The position numbers and the translations under genes were made by a program. Shown here one piece after another: positions 1 through 10,188 of a DNA stretch of 64,000 nt. The notes under the pieces were generated by a model that made no database searches, was not told the origin of the DNA, and worked only from the letters and a program-made list of their open reading frames with translations. Origin of the DNA: Gigaspora rosea (lineage: Eukaryota; Glomeromycota; Glomeromycetes; Diversisporales; Gigasporaceae); the NCBI GenBank assembly GCA_003550325.1, contig QKWP01001072.1, forward strand, positions 109,086-173,085, written 5' to 3'. Numbering within the stretch: the first letter of the stretch is position 1; each line of letters starts with the position of its first letter.

Positions 1-616
1 ACATATGTGGATTCTTGGTGTTTATAGAGCATTCATTTGCTAATGAGTGAGTTTTATTTAAATTGTTTTTATTTATTTTAATCATGACATATGCTAATTA
101 TCTTCTGTCTTTAGTGAATTCTCATTAGTGGGCTCACAAATAGCTTGGATATTGATCGGAATACCTGCCAAAGTTGGATATTTTAGCACAAGTACAAGAA
201 ATATTAGCGTCTCATGTTCTGGTGATGATTCATTTTATCCAACATCAGGGTTTGATTATTTTGCTCTTAAGCATAATATTCCGAAACATTTGCCACAAAG
301 ATCAATTTTTGTTGCTTCTATTACGCTAAATGTTCCAAAAAATCTACCAAAAGATTCAATTTTTGTTACTTCATTTAAATATCCTTCATCAAATTATGAG
401 CCGAGTTTTATAGCTGATATTCTAAGTTACCAAGATGATAAAATTAAAATTAATGTGTACAATTCTATAAGTGATGATGAATATACTAGTCAGGAATTAA
501 AATATTCAATCCAATGGCATATTCTTGAAAATTTAAAATCTAGTAGTGTAGACTCATCTGAAACATTAGTTCATTTGGATGCTATAGGTCAAACCGTTTG
601 TTTATTCAAAAAATAA
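1..616 (+). CDS. 3' part of an unidentified gene (two exons visible)
   Basis: The gene enters from outside the window. Exon A covers bases 1-46 in the frame starting at base 3 and reads through to a GTGAG donor at 47. A 68-base intron ends in CTTTAG at 114, and exon B runs from 115 to the TAA at 614-616. The joined frame is continuous across the junction (…SFAN-D-EFSLVGSQIAW…). The last ~165 residues have no transmembrane segment or obvious catalytic motif. They show alternating hydrophobic stretches typical of a beta-rich domain (VGYFSTSTRNISVSCSG near the start, SIQWHILENL near the end). I do not recognise the family. The apparent in-frame start at 128 is a GTG inside the exon and is not the true start. 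Confidence 0.6.
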
Positions 617-1218
617 ATATGAAGATAATCTTCTTTATATTTTGTTCAACGGACCTTCTTTTCCTGTTTAGTATAAGTAAGATTTTATACAATCCATTAA
701 AAATTATGTAAATCCGAGAAGGAATTTGTATATATTTAGCATGTTAATGTCTTAGCATGCAAACATGCGCTAAGGAATAAAATTTTATTAATTCCAAAAG
801 TTCAAGTTAATTTTTCTTCATATTAATGTGCGAATGAACATAATAAAATGCTAGGAATTATGTTAATGTATAATATATTAAATCTAATGCATATAAGAAA
901 GCAACTTTTAAGTTCAATAAAACAGTGATTCTTTTCAATTTGGTTTATAAAATAGAAGAAAATGAGCTATATAACGCTAAAGAGATCTTTATTTAATTTG
1001 ATTCTTTTATATACAACATTTTTCACTATTGTTTTTTTTTGAAGGTTCTGCACTGGATTTAATTGCTTGTATAGAGGCCTCTTTAGGAATTCTTGAAAAA
1101 TATATATTTATTATATGGGATCGCCCACAGCAAAAGGGTGTAATGAGACAATCATGTGATTTCGAGAAAATCACATGAGAGTGTCTAGGAGTATGCGAAT
1201 TTTGAAAAATTTTACTTA
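617..1218. other. AT-rich intergenic, no gene seen
   Basis: This is the spacer between the gene above and the inverted-repeat element at 1219. No ORF with coding character, no repeat and no RNA gene was recognised. Confidence 0.5.
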
Positions 1219-1947
1219 TAGCGCTTTGCAAAAAAGTGTGACCCTGTGATTTCACGGTGATGATGACGGAAAATCTCTGTGATTCTTAATAGTTAATAAA
1301 AAATTCAAATTTAAATTCATATATTAAATTATGCTTTCAATCATAGTTTCGATCAGCGATCATATATAAAAAATACGTCATTCCCAAAACTTATATATTT
1401 TGATATTTGTTTTTTTCGACAAACATATTTTCTTTCTTTTTACATAAATATTCCTTTAATACTTTGGTTATAATGGCTGACGTTCAAGAAACAAAGTTAA
1501 AATGTCGCAGAGGAACATGTTTTAGTTGTCGAAAATGCTTGTATTGTGGAATTGACTTACAGCAAAGCATATGTAATTGCAACTTATCTGATGCGCCAAA
1601 TAGAGTACGATTATTTAATCCTAATTGGGTGAAAGAGCAAATAGATTATGTTCGTCAAAAAAATAGCACTTTATAATTACTCACTAAGTACAAGAGAAAC
1701 GTTTAGTTTTTCCTTGTGCTCTCGGTGTAATAGTTTTTTATTAAAATAATATTTTTCAAGTACATTATCGAAGCACATGTTTTGAAGATCTAAAGCATTG
1801 TAATATTTTATATTGATACGTAATTTTGATTTCAGCATCTTTATTGGAAATCAGTAAAATTCTCTTAGAATTGAAAAATCGCCTGATTTCCCGTGATTTT
1901 ACATGACATCATGATCTGCAGAGGTCACACATTTTTGCAAAGCGCAA
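1219..1947. mobile_element. TA-flanked inverted-repeat element (family A) carrying a small gene
   Basis: The left end reads TAGCGCTTTGCAAAAAAGTG. The right end, read on the opposite strand, is TTGCGCTTTGCAAAAATGTG. Both are flanked by TA (1217-1218 and 1948-1949), as expected for Tc1/mariner-type target duplication. The inverted homology continues imperfectly for about 40-50 bases inward (GTGACC, then GATGATGAC). A 196-bp relative lies at 11587-11782 with the same ends and the same subterminal sequence but without the central ~500 bases. The element therefore looks like a MITE-type unit whose long form contains the Cys-rich gene at 1473-1676. No transposase is encoded. Confidence 0.75.
1473..1676 (+). 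CDS. Small cysteine-rich protein (67 aa)
   Basis: The ATG at 1473 (context TATAATGGCTGAC) begins a 67-residue frame ending at TAA 1674-1676. An upstream in-frame ATG at 1407 would add a hydrophobic, low-complexity leader and is less likely. Residues 9-33 hold seven cysteines (CRRGTCFSCRKCLYCG, followed by CNC), arranged C-x4-C-x2-C-x2-C-x2-C and then C-x-C. This density suggests a small metal-binding (probably zinc) module. The C-terminal half is hydrophilic and contains RVRLFNPNWVKEQIDYVRQK, with no signal peptide. The whole gene sits inside the inverted-repeat element 1219-1947. I do not recognise a named family. A DNA-binding or element-encoded accessory protein is conjecture. Confidence 0.5.
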   Translation: MADVQETKLKCRRGTCFSCRKCLYCGIDLQQSICNCNLSDAPNRVRLFNPNWVKEQIDYVRQKNSTL

Positions 1948-3301
1948 TAATTTTATCGATTCGATTAACTCTATCGATTCGATTTTGTCGGTTCCCTCCA
2001 TTTCTTCGATAATATCAACAAGCTCACACATATTTATTATAAATTTATAAAATGTAAATTTATTAAGCTTAACAAGATGTGCGCTTGCTACTGCATGCGC
2101 TGGGGATTTCCTTTTATTAGTATTATTATATTATTATTATTATTATTGTTATTATTAGAGTTCAAAATCGATTCTATTTTTCTCGCCTGAAAACCGGTTT
2201 TATATATAAACAAATAACACCGGTTCCGAGGACATTAATCTATTGTATTTTTGATTCATATTATTAATATATTTTCCAAGTGAATGCGAAGCATTGATTT
2301 GTATGTTTAAATTGTCGAATCCTTTATTTTTGTCACTGGGATCATTGTGTTATTTTTTAAATATTACTTGTATCGTAAACGTTCATTTGCATAAATAAAA
2401 AGTGATAAAAAAAAACATAAATTTGCATAAAAAACCTGCTTTATAAATTTAAATAAAAAAAAAACGCAGTATCAATAAAAAAAACACAACAGTAAAAATT
2501 CGCATGATTAAAAAGTTTGAACAATTTTTACATTACAACGTGGAACGCACTCACATCGTTTTGTACATGGTAAATTGCTTCTTTCCTCTTTTTCTTGCAA
2601 AGTGTAATGTCAGTTTTCACTTGAATTAACATCCGAATTGACGATTTCAATAATTTCCAGGGCTAATGGGCTTTTAAAACACTCTATTCATGAATGTATT
2701 CATGAATAGCGACATCGACTACTTTTTGCATTATAAAACAATACCACATATAAATCTTTTTAATTGCATGTTAAAATTTTATTATAATTAAAAAAAAACA
2801 TAAGCATAGTAAAAAAAAACTTTCACCAGGATTTTGTCTTGACTATTTTGTCTTGACTAGCATGTTTCATTACTTGGCCACAGTACAAATTATAAATTTT
2901 TAATAAAATAAGCAATTTTGAATTGTTTTAATTGTTAATTAGAATTTTTCTAAATAAACATGGGGAGTTTGTATACGGGTAATAACAGTTGATTTGCAAA
3001 TCCGTGTAACATGCCAATCGAACCAATTTTTACAACGAAAAATAAACCCTTTCTTATAGTTAGGGTAAGTGGGTTTAAGATTGGGGCGATGGTTAGTTTA
3101 TACCGAAATTTCTCAAGGAATTTTTTTGTTAGAAGCCAAAAGGTGGTTTCATAATCAAAATTTTGCGATACCAGTTGGTTTTTACATTACCCGTGTACCG
3201 TGTAAATAGAAATTCTCTTTTAATTATACCAGCATAAATAATTTGAGTTATTCAATATTTAAAATTTGGTCATGTGATTCGCTTAGTGGTCTCATGTCAC
3301 G
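1948..3301. other. AT-rich intergenic with simple repeats
   Basis: There is no supportable gene here. It contains an ATT/TTA microsatellite (about 2118-2158) and a direct repeat of ATTCATGAATG/ATTCATGAATAG around 2688-2710. From ~2975 to ~3200 lies a decayed inverted-repeat element whose ends read TATACGGGTAATAAC and, on the opposite strand, TACACGGGTAATG. Its interior (AGTTAGGGTAAGTGGG…TCTCAAGGAATTTTTT) is related to sequences at 3410-3600, 18290-18370 and 20860-21000. Confidence 0.4.
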
Positions 3302-3640
3302 TGATTCTGCTCCGCTTTAGAATCTACCCCATCAAAAACTCACCCCACGTGATTATTGGCCAATAAAAGTCCATAATTTGGTGTAACGTAACACGATCAG
3401 GAAAATTCTCTCAAAACGTCTCTTTTGTTAAAAAAAGCTTATTTCTCAAAAGTTTGTATAAGAAACCACTTTATTTAACTAAAAAAAGTTTTCCTTGAGC
3501 GATTTTACTATATAACGACCTAAACCCAAACCCTAACTGAGCACTCACCCTAACCTTAACCTAACATAAACGAACTTGAAAGAATTTGGTACTGATCACG
3601 TGGGGGTGAAATTTTGATGGGTAGATCCGCATCAGACGAC
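3302..3640. mobile_element. MITE-like inverted-repeat element
   Basis: The outer ~45 bases are imperfect inverted repeats. The left side contains CTACCCCATCAAAAACTCAC and CCCCACGTGA. The right side contains TCACGTGGGGGTGAAATTTT and GATGGGTAGATCC. The interior is AT-rich, with a CCCTAA-like block near 3528-3568, and encodes nothing. Superfamily and exact ends are not certain. Confidence 0.6.
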
Positions 3641-3740
3641 CCCATTTTGGACCTGATGACCTCTCACAAGGACAATTACAATATTCCTAATTTGGAATGT
3701 TCCTACCTGTAATCATGTGCATTGTAAAACTGATATACGT

Positions 3741-4498
3741 TGTGAAGGGCTCCCTACGCCCGTGATAGAACTAGTTTCTTTTCTTTGTTGATATTTTTCT
3801 ATTTCCTTCTCTTTCCTTCTTTGTCTTTCTCTTTTCTTCTTTACTTTGCCCAATATACATAGCCCCATATATAGTACTGTAGTAAATTGTTTCCTTATTG
3901 GTAAACGCCCATGAACTTATTCGCGAAATTCACTTTCGCGCCTTTATTCACTTTGTTGCATTTATTCGCTAAGTCGCATTTATTTGCTTTCGCGCATTTA
4001 TGCACTAAGTTCAGTGGCGGAAACCTGTATGAAAGTAGGATTAGTGCAGTAATGTAAAAGTATAAATACGATGTCTCTTGTCTTTAGAGCAAGATAGCTT
4101 TTTGAGCTCAGAACTCAAGCCAATGTCGTATAGTAATAATCTTCGAAATTAGAGTAGAAGTGTTATAAGTTAGTACTCCCGATATAATAAATAAACTGTT
4201 ACTGATATTGATATTAATATTATAAACCGATACTTTCACGATACGAATTGAAGTATTAATCTCGTGACCCTATATTAGAGTCACGTGATATAATCGAAAG
4301 ACCCTAGTTAGTCGAACCAAGTATCCCCGCCTTCCAAGACCCTCCGAACCTTGAGACCCGGACCAAATTAACCATGCCTCTTTCTGCCTGCCAGTTCAAG
4401 GTTTAGAAGTCTTGAGTGCCGGGATTGAGTTGATTTAGTTAGTGTTATTAGTGTATAGCCGATATAGATATCGGTAGGGTCAAGCACGCCCCTTCTCA
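3741..4498 (+). repeat. 5' long terminal repeat
   Basis: This 758-bp repeat begins TGTGAAGGGCTCCCTACGCC and ends GCACGCCCCTTCTCA. It matches 9124-9880 over its full length with about two dozen differences by eye, most of them C/T or G/A transitions. Internal features include a pyrimidine-rich tract (3770-3845) and a cluster of TTATTCGC-like units (3920-4005). Confidence 0.9.
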
Positions 4499-4560
4499 AT
4501 TGGTGGTAACTATGAGATAGAACTTCACCAACCCGAAAACTGAGAGATGAGTATGCCAAA

Positions 4561-5998
4561 ATGGACCAGTACTATTATCACTCCGTACCAGAATCAGCTG
4601 CAAGATACCGATACTCAAATAAAGGTGCTCAATATCAAGCAAAGGAGATAAGACCACCGGTAACCCAAAGAGACTTCGGAGTGAAAAGATGGTGCACTTA
4701 TTGCCACAAAAACGGACACATAGTTGGTCAATGTCCAGAAGTGAAAGAAACTAGAAGAACTATGTGCCGCCTTATCTGAAGCTTTAACCGATAACCAAAT
4801 AACCAAATTCCAAGAGATCGTGAATGAAATCTTTGGAAATAATTATATTGATGATATGCAACTTCCCTATGCTCTGGAATTAGTGCTTGAAATATTAGAA
4901 GACCTTACTAATTATACAAGTACTGAAGAAGTGCTGATTGTATACTTACCGCCGTATATCCATGTGACCTCGTCTAGGAAAAATCGACCTCCAATAACCC
5001 CTACAGCAAAAGTTTTCTTACCAAAACCCCGATATAAGAAGGTCCCAGTGACCGAAGTTCTCGATACATATATCGCCCTAGAAGAACCTCTTGAAGGTAA
5101 TAAGCCTAGTTATAAAGAGGAAAAGGCTGACCTGAACCGAATTCTCCAAAATATTGCTGCTGATTGCGAGGCCATCCTACGGAAATTGACTCCGACGAGT
5201 ATCGGAATTAGAAAGAATGAGAAGAAAGAAAAAGAAGAATTTTCAACAGCTTACCTGCAACGTAACAAAACTAGCCATTTGGAGAAAACGTATAGTCTTG
5301 AATTCTACTAGCGAAAAGAAATTGAAGTCGAAATTATAAACGATGAAGGCCTAGAGGAAAGTAACAAAGAGGCGTTAGTCAAAGTCAAGGATGCAAAAGA
5401 GGATCAAACCAAGCAACCCCTAGAGAGAAAAACCTTGCGACTTGCCTGTGACAACTGGACAAGGAAAGTTAGCAAATTTCGAAAAGTTTCAAGCAAGGAA
5501 CCAATTGGAATAAAACTCACCGAAATCAAAGAAGCGCCAGATATTGGCAGCGATCTCCTAAATGAAATTGAAAACAAGACATTGGAATGGAACCTAAAAT
5601 CGGCAGAAGGTCTTGAGAAAGCATCCAAAGATACGCCGAAAGTTAGTGACTACTATCGAAAGGGAATTGGAGTAGAGAAGAATGAGAATAAGGCAATCAA
5701 TCTTTGCCAAAAGCCTGTGGAGAAAGCACCCGAATTTCTGGAATGGTTCTTAAAATCTGCAGAAAATAATGATTCGAAGGGACAATATGGTCTTGAATTC
5801 TGTCCACTAAAAAGAATCTATCTGGAAAAGGTTAATTATCAGGCATGCAATTATTATCAAGAATCGTTTGAAGTGAGAATTACTAAAGGAACCAGTACCT
5901 CGGGTCCTCGTCGAAAAAGGGGAACTAAAACCGAAAAATATAAGACGCTAGTACAACCGCAAATTGGAATCGCAGAAGTGGTTGATAAGACCCTTTAA
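4561..5998 (+). pseudogene. Gag-like protein with CCHC zinc knuckle, fused to Sel1 repeats (broken)
   Basis: An ATG at 4561 opens a frame with a retroviral-type zinc knuckle at residues ~45-60 (WCTYCHKNGHIVGQCPE, C-x2-C-x4-H-x4-C). A +1 shift near 4750 moves the reading to the frame continuing KLEELCAALSEALTDNQ. That frame stays open to 5998 except for one in-frame TAG at 5309-5311. From ~5580 the frame reads as degenerate Sel1 repeats (EWNLKSAEG, YYRKGIGVEKNENKA, EWFLKSAENNDSKGQYG). After the TAA at 5996-5998 the same frame continues LPALVFDPGGSNCLDALL to a TAA near 6073. That stretch resembles a retropepsin active-site strand, but its D-P-G-G departs from the D-S/T-G consensus. The gene is non-functional as assembled. 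Gag identity rests on the knuckle and the position after the LTR. Confidence 0.6.
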
Positions 5999-6656
5999 TG
6001 CCTACAAATGTACTGGTTACCCGCTCTAGTATTCGATCCTGGTGGAAGTAATTGTCTGGACGCTTTGCTCTAAGAAAAATAATATCGTTAGAAATAAAAA
6101 AAAAAGAAGAGCTTCAAACCACTGAAAAATAACTATAGAAGTAATAGTTGGCCTTAAGCAAATACCAAGTCATCCAGTGATGAAAATATCAAACACCCGT
6201 GGTTATTGTTAGACCTAAAAGAAAATAAGAGAGAATTAATAATCGATCAATTAGCCATATTTATAGGGAATCACAAGCTAATTACCTTATATATCTGATC
6301 CCATGCCACCTATTGTGATCAACAATCGAAGCCTCATTGTTCAAATCTCGTGATGCCGATATTGATTAACCAAGCCATCAAAATTGTGATACGGGACCGC
6401 CATCAAGTGCTGCCGCAACCGAAAGGATATTCTACTCTTAACAAAGGCTCTAGAAGATAACTAGAAGAAGTGGATTAGTACTGTTTGACTCAAAAAAAGT
6501 GAAAAAAAAGAGAAATATTAAAATCGATTAGTCAACACTATACTTATCTGATTCAAGAACCACCCAAGCCTTCGGTCTTGTTGCCCTATTAGATTAACAC
6601 AGTCGATAGAAGTAAGAGAAGGTATCAATTAGTAATCGATACCTTATATAAAAAAA

Positions 6657-7380
6657 AAAAAAAAGCTGATGAACATGAAGCATTCATCTATTACCAAAAA
6701 TCTTCTCGGATGGGTAGTGACTGTGGAACATAGTATATCGGCATTACAAATCTATGTAATCCACGGGACAAATTTACCACACACTCCAGGGCATGACATA
6801 CTGTACTATCCACGAGCCCATTGGCAATGCAACCACAAAGAATTGGTCAATTATGACTTGAAGTGCCTGCTGAATATTGCAGGATGGGTTTCTAGACAAG
6901 CGAAACAACGAATTATAGTTGTAGGGTGTGCAGCTACCCTTCATTTAGAAGATTGGATGATCATTAGATATATCCCATAGATGCATATAGACTCCGTAAA
7001 GAAGTCATACTCCAACTTCTGACGATCATATTTGATAAAAAAAAATAAAAAAAAATAGGGGCTGCGGATATGGGCAATGTTGGAGAGATTTTAGAAGTTA
7101 GTAATTGTTATCAAAATGGATTCGGTGTACCGAGAAGATATACAACGAGCTAATCATTGGTATAGAAAGGAAGGAGCTGTAAAAAGGATAAACAAGTCAT
7201 CATATAAGAATATCAATGATAATTTGAAAAAAATATATATTAGAAAAGTATCAACTGTCGCGGATTCCTTATAATGAATTCGGGAAAATACAAGAGATAG
7301 GAAGAAAACGAACAAGACTCTTTACCAAATACGGCGATAAAAAAAATTGCATAGTCGACCGAAAATAGGCCTCAAAGAAT
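6657..7380 (+). pseudogene. Captured Sel1-kinase gene fragment inside the LTR element
   Basis: Three pieces in order match the family layout. At 6663-6733 a Sel1 unit reads KADEHEAFIYYQKSSRMGS and then stops. At 7065-7158 the next unit reads AADMGNVGEILEVSNCYQNG. After a frame change, 7140-7270 reads QRANHWYRKEGAVKR, the equivalent of the final Sel1 helix that precedes the kinase in the genes at 44.6 and 54 kb. At ~7255-7330 the linker and first kinase strand appear (RIPYNEFGKIQEIGR), matching WIPFDEFSNLKQIGK of the 54 kb gene. Nothing after the glycine loop is recognisable. The phrasing DEHEAFIYYQKS…MGS is closest to the pseudogene at 11831-14110. Confidence 0.65.
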
Positions 7381-7949
7381 AAAAGAAAGGTGACTTACTC
7401 GCAGTTTCACAAAAGCTCCCGATACAGCTTCCCGGGTTGCTAGTGACAAATCCTAGTCGAAAGCAAAATCAGAGAAAGAAGTTAGGAAAGTCAAGAGAAA
7501 AAAAACCAAAACGACAAACAAAAAGTAACAAAAAAAAAAAAAAAAAGACGGTCGATAGGCAAGGAAACTTAAGTCTTGTAACGAGATATTGGAACAATAT
7601 AAAGTAAAGGGGCAAAAGACTTAGTAATCAGCAAAAATAGTTGTATTTATATAAATCCCCCAATTGATCATCAATTACCTCATTCGGCGAACAATTACAT
7701 GCTCCGTAAATCCATTCCCGTTGTTGACCTATAAAAAATTACACAAAAACGGGCATAACTCTCGATCCAGTAATTAGAATTCAATGAAACAACCACCATT
7801 CGACTCAGCTCGATGAGACGGTTCGAATGAGCTATAGATCATCCCTGTACGACCATTGGTTACCAAGATCGGAACCAATAGATGATCAAGTATCGGATCT
7901 ACAATTTGATTGGCTAGGCGATCTACTGCGCGCCAAAACGCATATATGG

Positions 7950-8110
7950 CATTTATAAAACATGTCATATTTATAGCATATATACTCTATATTTTATTTA
8001 TAACACATATATCATTTATTTCATATATTACATTTATATCATTTATACTATATATTTTATTAGTAATAGATATAGCATTTATTGCACATGTAATAGATAT
8101 AGTCCGTTAC
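7950..8110 (+). repeat. Degenerate tandem repeat (ATTTATA-CATATAT type)
   Basis: About twelve imperfect units of roughly 12-15 bases, built on CATTTATA/ATATCATTTAT, produce an artefactual hydrophobic ORF. It lies in the interior of the LTR element and has no coding significance that I can see. Confidence 0.5.
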
Positions 8111-8539
8111 ATTTGTGAAAAACAAAAATGTATAAAAGCGGCCGATGTGGACCCCAAGTTCAACATCGAGTCTTCATACTCTTTCACTAATAAAAACAAC
8201 TATTAACTACACAAATTAAACAATTATTAGTATCCTCATATACTTCTAATTGTAGCCTCTTTCGTAATTGCAAATTGCCTTAAATCTTCTTTGTTAAGTT
8301 TTATTAAAAAACGCCTTCCGACTTAGATATATCACAGTAACAAAGTGAGGTTACACAAAGTGTTCACTGTCTAAGATCGCTCTAGTTACCTAATATCTTT
8401 GAAGAAGTGGATATAGGATAACACCGTACTCTGCCAATACGTGGAATCATCCTAAAGCCGGATCAAAAATTACATCAAGCCCAATTGTCAACCCGATAGT
8501 TCTTGTCCCGTGACCCCCTGTAAGGTTCAAAAAAAAAAC

Positions 8540-8880
8540 AGACCCAATATTAGAGCATGGTTGATCGGGATGAGATAGGGCGAGCTGTGGGGCCCTATCA
8601 GTAAAAAGAAGGATCAGAGCCAAATTAATAATGGACCTGGCGGTAGAGATAGAATTGAAAGAAAGAACTTGATAATTCAATAATTCAACTGTGCCTGTAG
8701 TAATGAATACCAGGATGGGATAGGGCGAGTAAGGTCCTATCTGCGAAAGCCAGTGGAATTATTGACACAGAAGCCACAAAAGTAATTGGAACGGAAAGAA
8801 GGAAGGAAACGTCCGCATTACCTGCTGGATAAGACTCAAGAGAAGCCCCAGAGGAATGTCATAGTGTATCTCCACGTATG
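8540..8880 (+). other. LTR-element interior, non-coding with a diverged duplication
   Basis: The phrase GGGATGAGATAGGGCGAG (8568-8585) recurs as GGATGGGATAGGGCGAG (8713-8729), with similar downstream context (GGTCCTATC, AGAAGGA). This indicates an old internal duplication. No protein domain is recognised. Confidence 0.35.
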
Positions 8881-8932
8881 TTGCAGGCTCATGAGAAGAG
8901 CCAGAAAATGAATCTATAAAAGTATCCATGAG

Positions 8933-9024
8933 AGTAGAAACTGTTATAAAGATGGAATTGGCGTTGAAAAAGATGAACAGGGAAGACTAAAGAAATGTAC
9001 CTCGAACGCAGAAATCCAACAGTA
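8933..9024 (+). pseudogene. Isolated Sel1 repeat fragment in the LTR element
   Basis: The frame reads SRNCYKDGIGVEKDEQGRLK and ends at a TAA at 9022-9024. The core CYKDGIGVEKDE is a clear Sel1-unit signature of the type seen in the full genes. It lies about 100 bases before the polypurine tract, separated from the other captured pieces. Confidence 0.6.
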
Positions 9025-9104
9025 ACTCCAATCCAGTCTAGGTTGTTGGTGCCCTAGCTTAGAAGAAGTATCCAAGCCTTGATACCCTTTTTCTTGTGGA
9101 ACTC

Positions 9105-9123
9105 GAAAATAAGGGTGGGAGAA
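9105..9123 (+). other. Polypurine tract of the LTR element
   Basis: GAAAATAAGGGTGGGAGAA immediately precedes the 3' LTR. This is the expected position and composition of a plus-strand priming tract. Confidence 0.7.
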
Positions 9124-9880
9124 TGTAAAGGGCTCCCTACGCCCGTGATAGAACTAGTTTCTTTTCTTTGTTGATATTTTTCTATTTCCTTCTCTTTCCT
9201 TCTTTGTCTTTTTCTTTTCTTCTTTACTTCGCCCGATATACATAGCCCCATATATAGTACTGTAGTAAATTGTTTCCTTATCGGTAAATGCCCGTGAACT
9301 TATTCGCGAAATTCACTTTCGCGCCTTTATTCACTTTGTCACATTTATTCGCTAAGTCGCATTTATTCGCTTTCGTGCATTTATGCACTAAGTTTAGTGG
9401 CGGAAACTGTATGAAAGTAGGATTAGCGCAGTAATGTAAAAGTATAAATACGATGTCTCTTGTCTTTAGAGCAAGATAGCTTTTTGAGCTCAGAACTCAA
9501 GCCAATGTCATATAGTAATAACCTTCGAAATTAGAGTAGAAGTGTTATAAGTTAGTACTCCCAATATAATAAATAAACTGTTACTGATATTGATATTAAT
9601 ATTATAAACCGATACTTTCACGATACGAATTGAAGTATTAATCTCGTGACCCTATATTAGAGTCTCGTGACATAATCGAAAGACCCTAGTTAGTCGAACC
9701 AAGTATCCCCGCCTTCCAAGACCCTCCGAACCTTGAGACCCGGACCAAATCAACCATGCCTCTTTCTGCCTGCCAGTTCAAGGTTTAGAAGTCTTGAGTG
9801 CCGGGATTGAGTTGATTTGGTTAGTGTTATTAGTGTATAGCTGATATAGATATCGGTAGGGTCAAGCGCGCCCCTTCTCA
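9124..9880 (+). repeat. 3' long terminal repeat
   Basis: This 757-bp repeat begins TGTAAAGGGCTCCCTACGCC and ends GCGCGCCCCTTCTCA, followed directly by the target duplicate ACGT. It is a near-identical partner of 3741-4498. Confidence 0.9.
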
Positions 9881-9884
9881 ACGT

Positions 9885-10188
9885 GCTGTTTACTTTTCAC
9901 TCTTCATATTACTTACATGTCTGTTTAATTAATCACTCTTCATCTTAACATTTCAAATATTAAACAAATTATAGAAATTATTTCTTCTGTTACACTTCTT
10001 TTACTATTTATAACTCTTATTTTTTTATTTCTTCTGTTCCTAGCCGCGATATTCCCTATGCAAATTTGTGTTTTATCCATATTATATATGGTCACTTCGG
10101 CATGATTATTCAAACGATATTGCAAATGATGTCTTTAATTTACTTTGTATTATTAATTATCCACAAACTCCGCAAGAAGTTCATAACG
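9885..10188 (+). other. Possible exon remnant adjoining a repeated segment
   Basis: A plus-strand frame reads …HDYSNDIANDVFNLLC and then NYPQTPQEVHNVARRLVHNK up to a GTAAGTAG donor-like site at ~10218. This looks like genuine coding sequence, and its end overlaps the repeated segment that starts at 10189. I do not recognise the protein. The following sequence is broken by stops. Confidence 0.3.

Larger units (their letters stand above)
3741..9880 (+). mobile_element. LTR retrotransposon (6.1 kb) with captured Sel1-kinase sequence
   Basis: Two direct terminal repeats (3741-4498 and 9124-9880) start with TGT and end with TCA. They are flanked by the 4-bp duplication ACGT (3737-3740 and 9881-9884). 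A polypurine tract lies directly before the 3' LTR, and a candidate primer-binding site (TGGTGGTAACTATGAGA) starts 4 bases after the 5' LTR. The plus-strand interior begins with a Gag-like frame containing a CCHC knuckle. It continues into Sel1-repeat sequence, a possible aspartic-protease motif, more Sel1 fragments, and the start of a kinase domain. I found no reverse transcriptase, RNase H or integrase, so the element would be non-autonomous. All coding parts carry stops or frameshifts. Confidence 0.88.

Noticed and set aside
4838-4870. YIDD motif (NNYIDDM) resembling the reverse-transcriptase active site
   Set aside because: The surrounding residues (LPYALELVLEILEDL) do not fit an RT palm, and no other RT motif is present in any frame nearby. 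It is treated as part of the Gag-like region.
7910-8206. 98-codon hydrophobic ORF as a membrane protein
   Set aside because: It is produced by a degenerate tandem repeat (ATTTATA/CATATAT) inside the LTR element.
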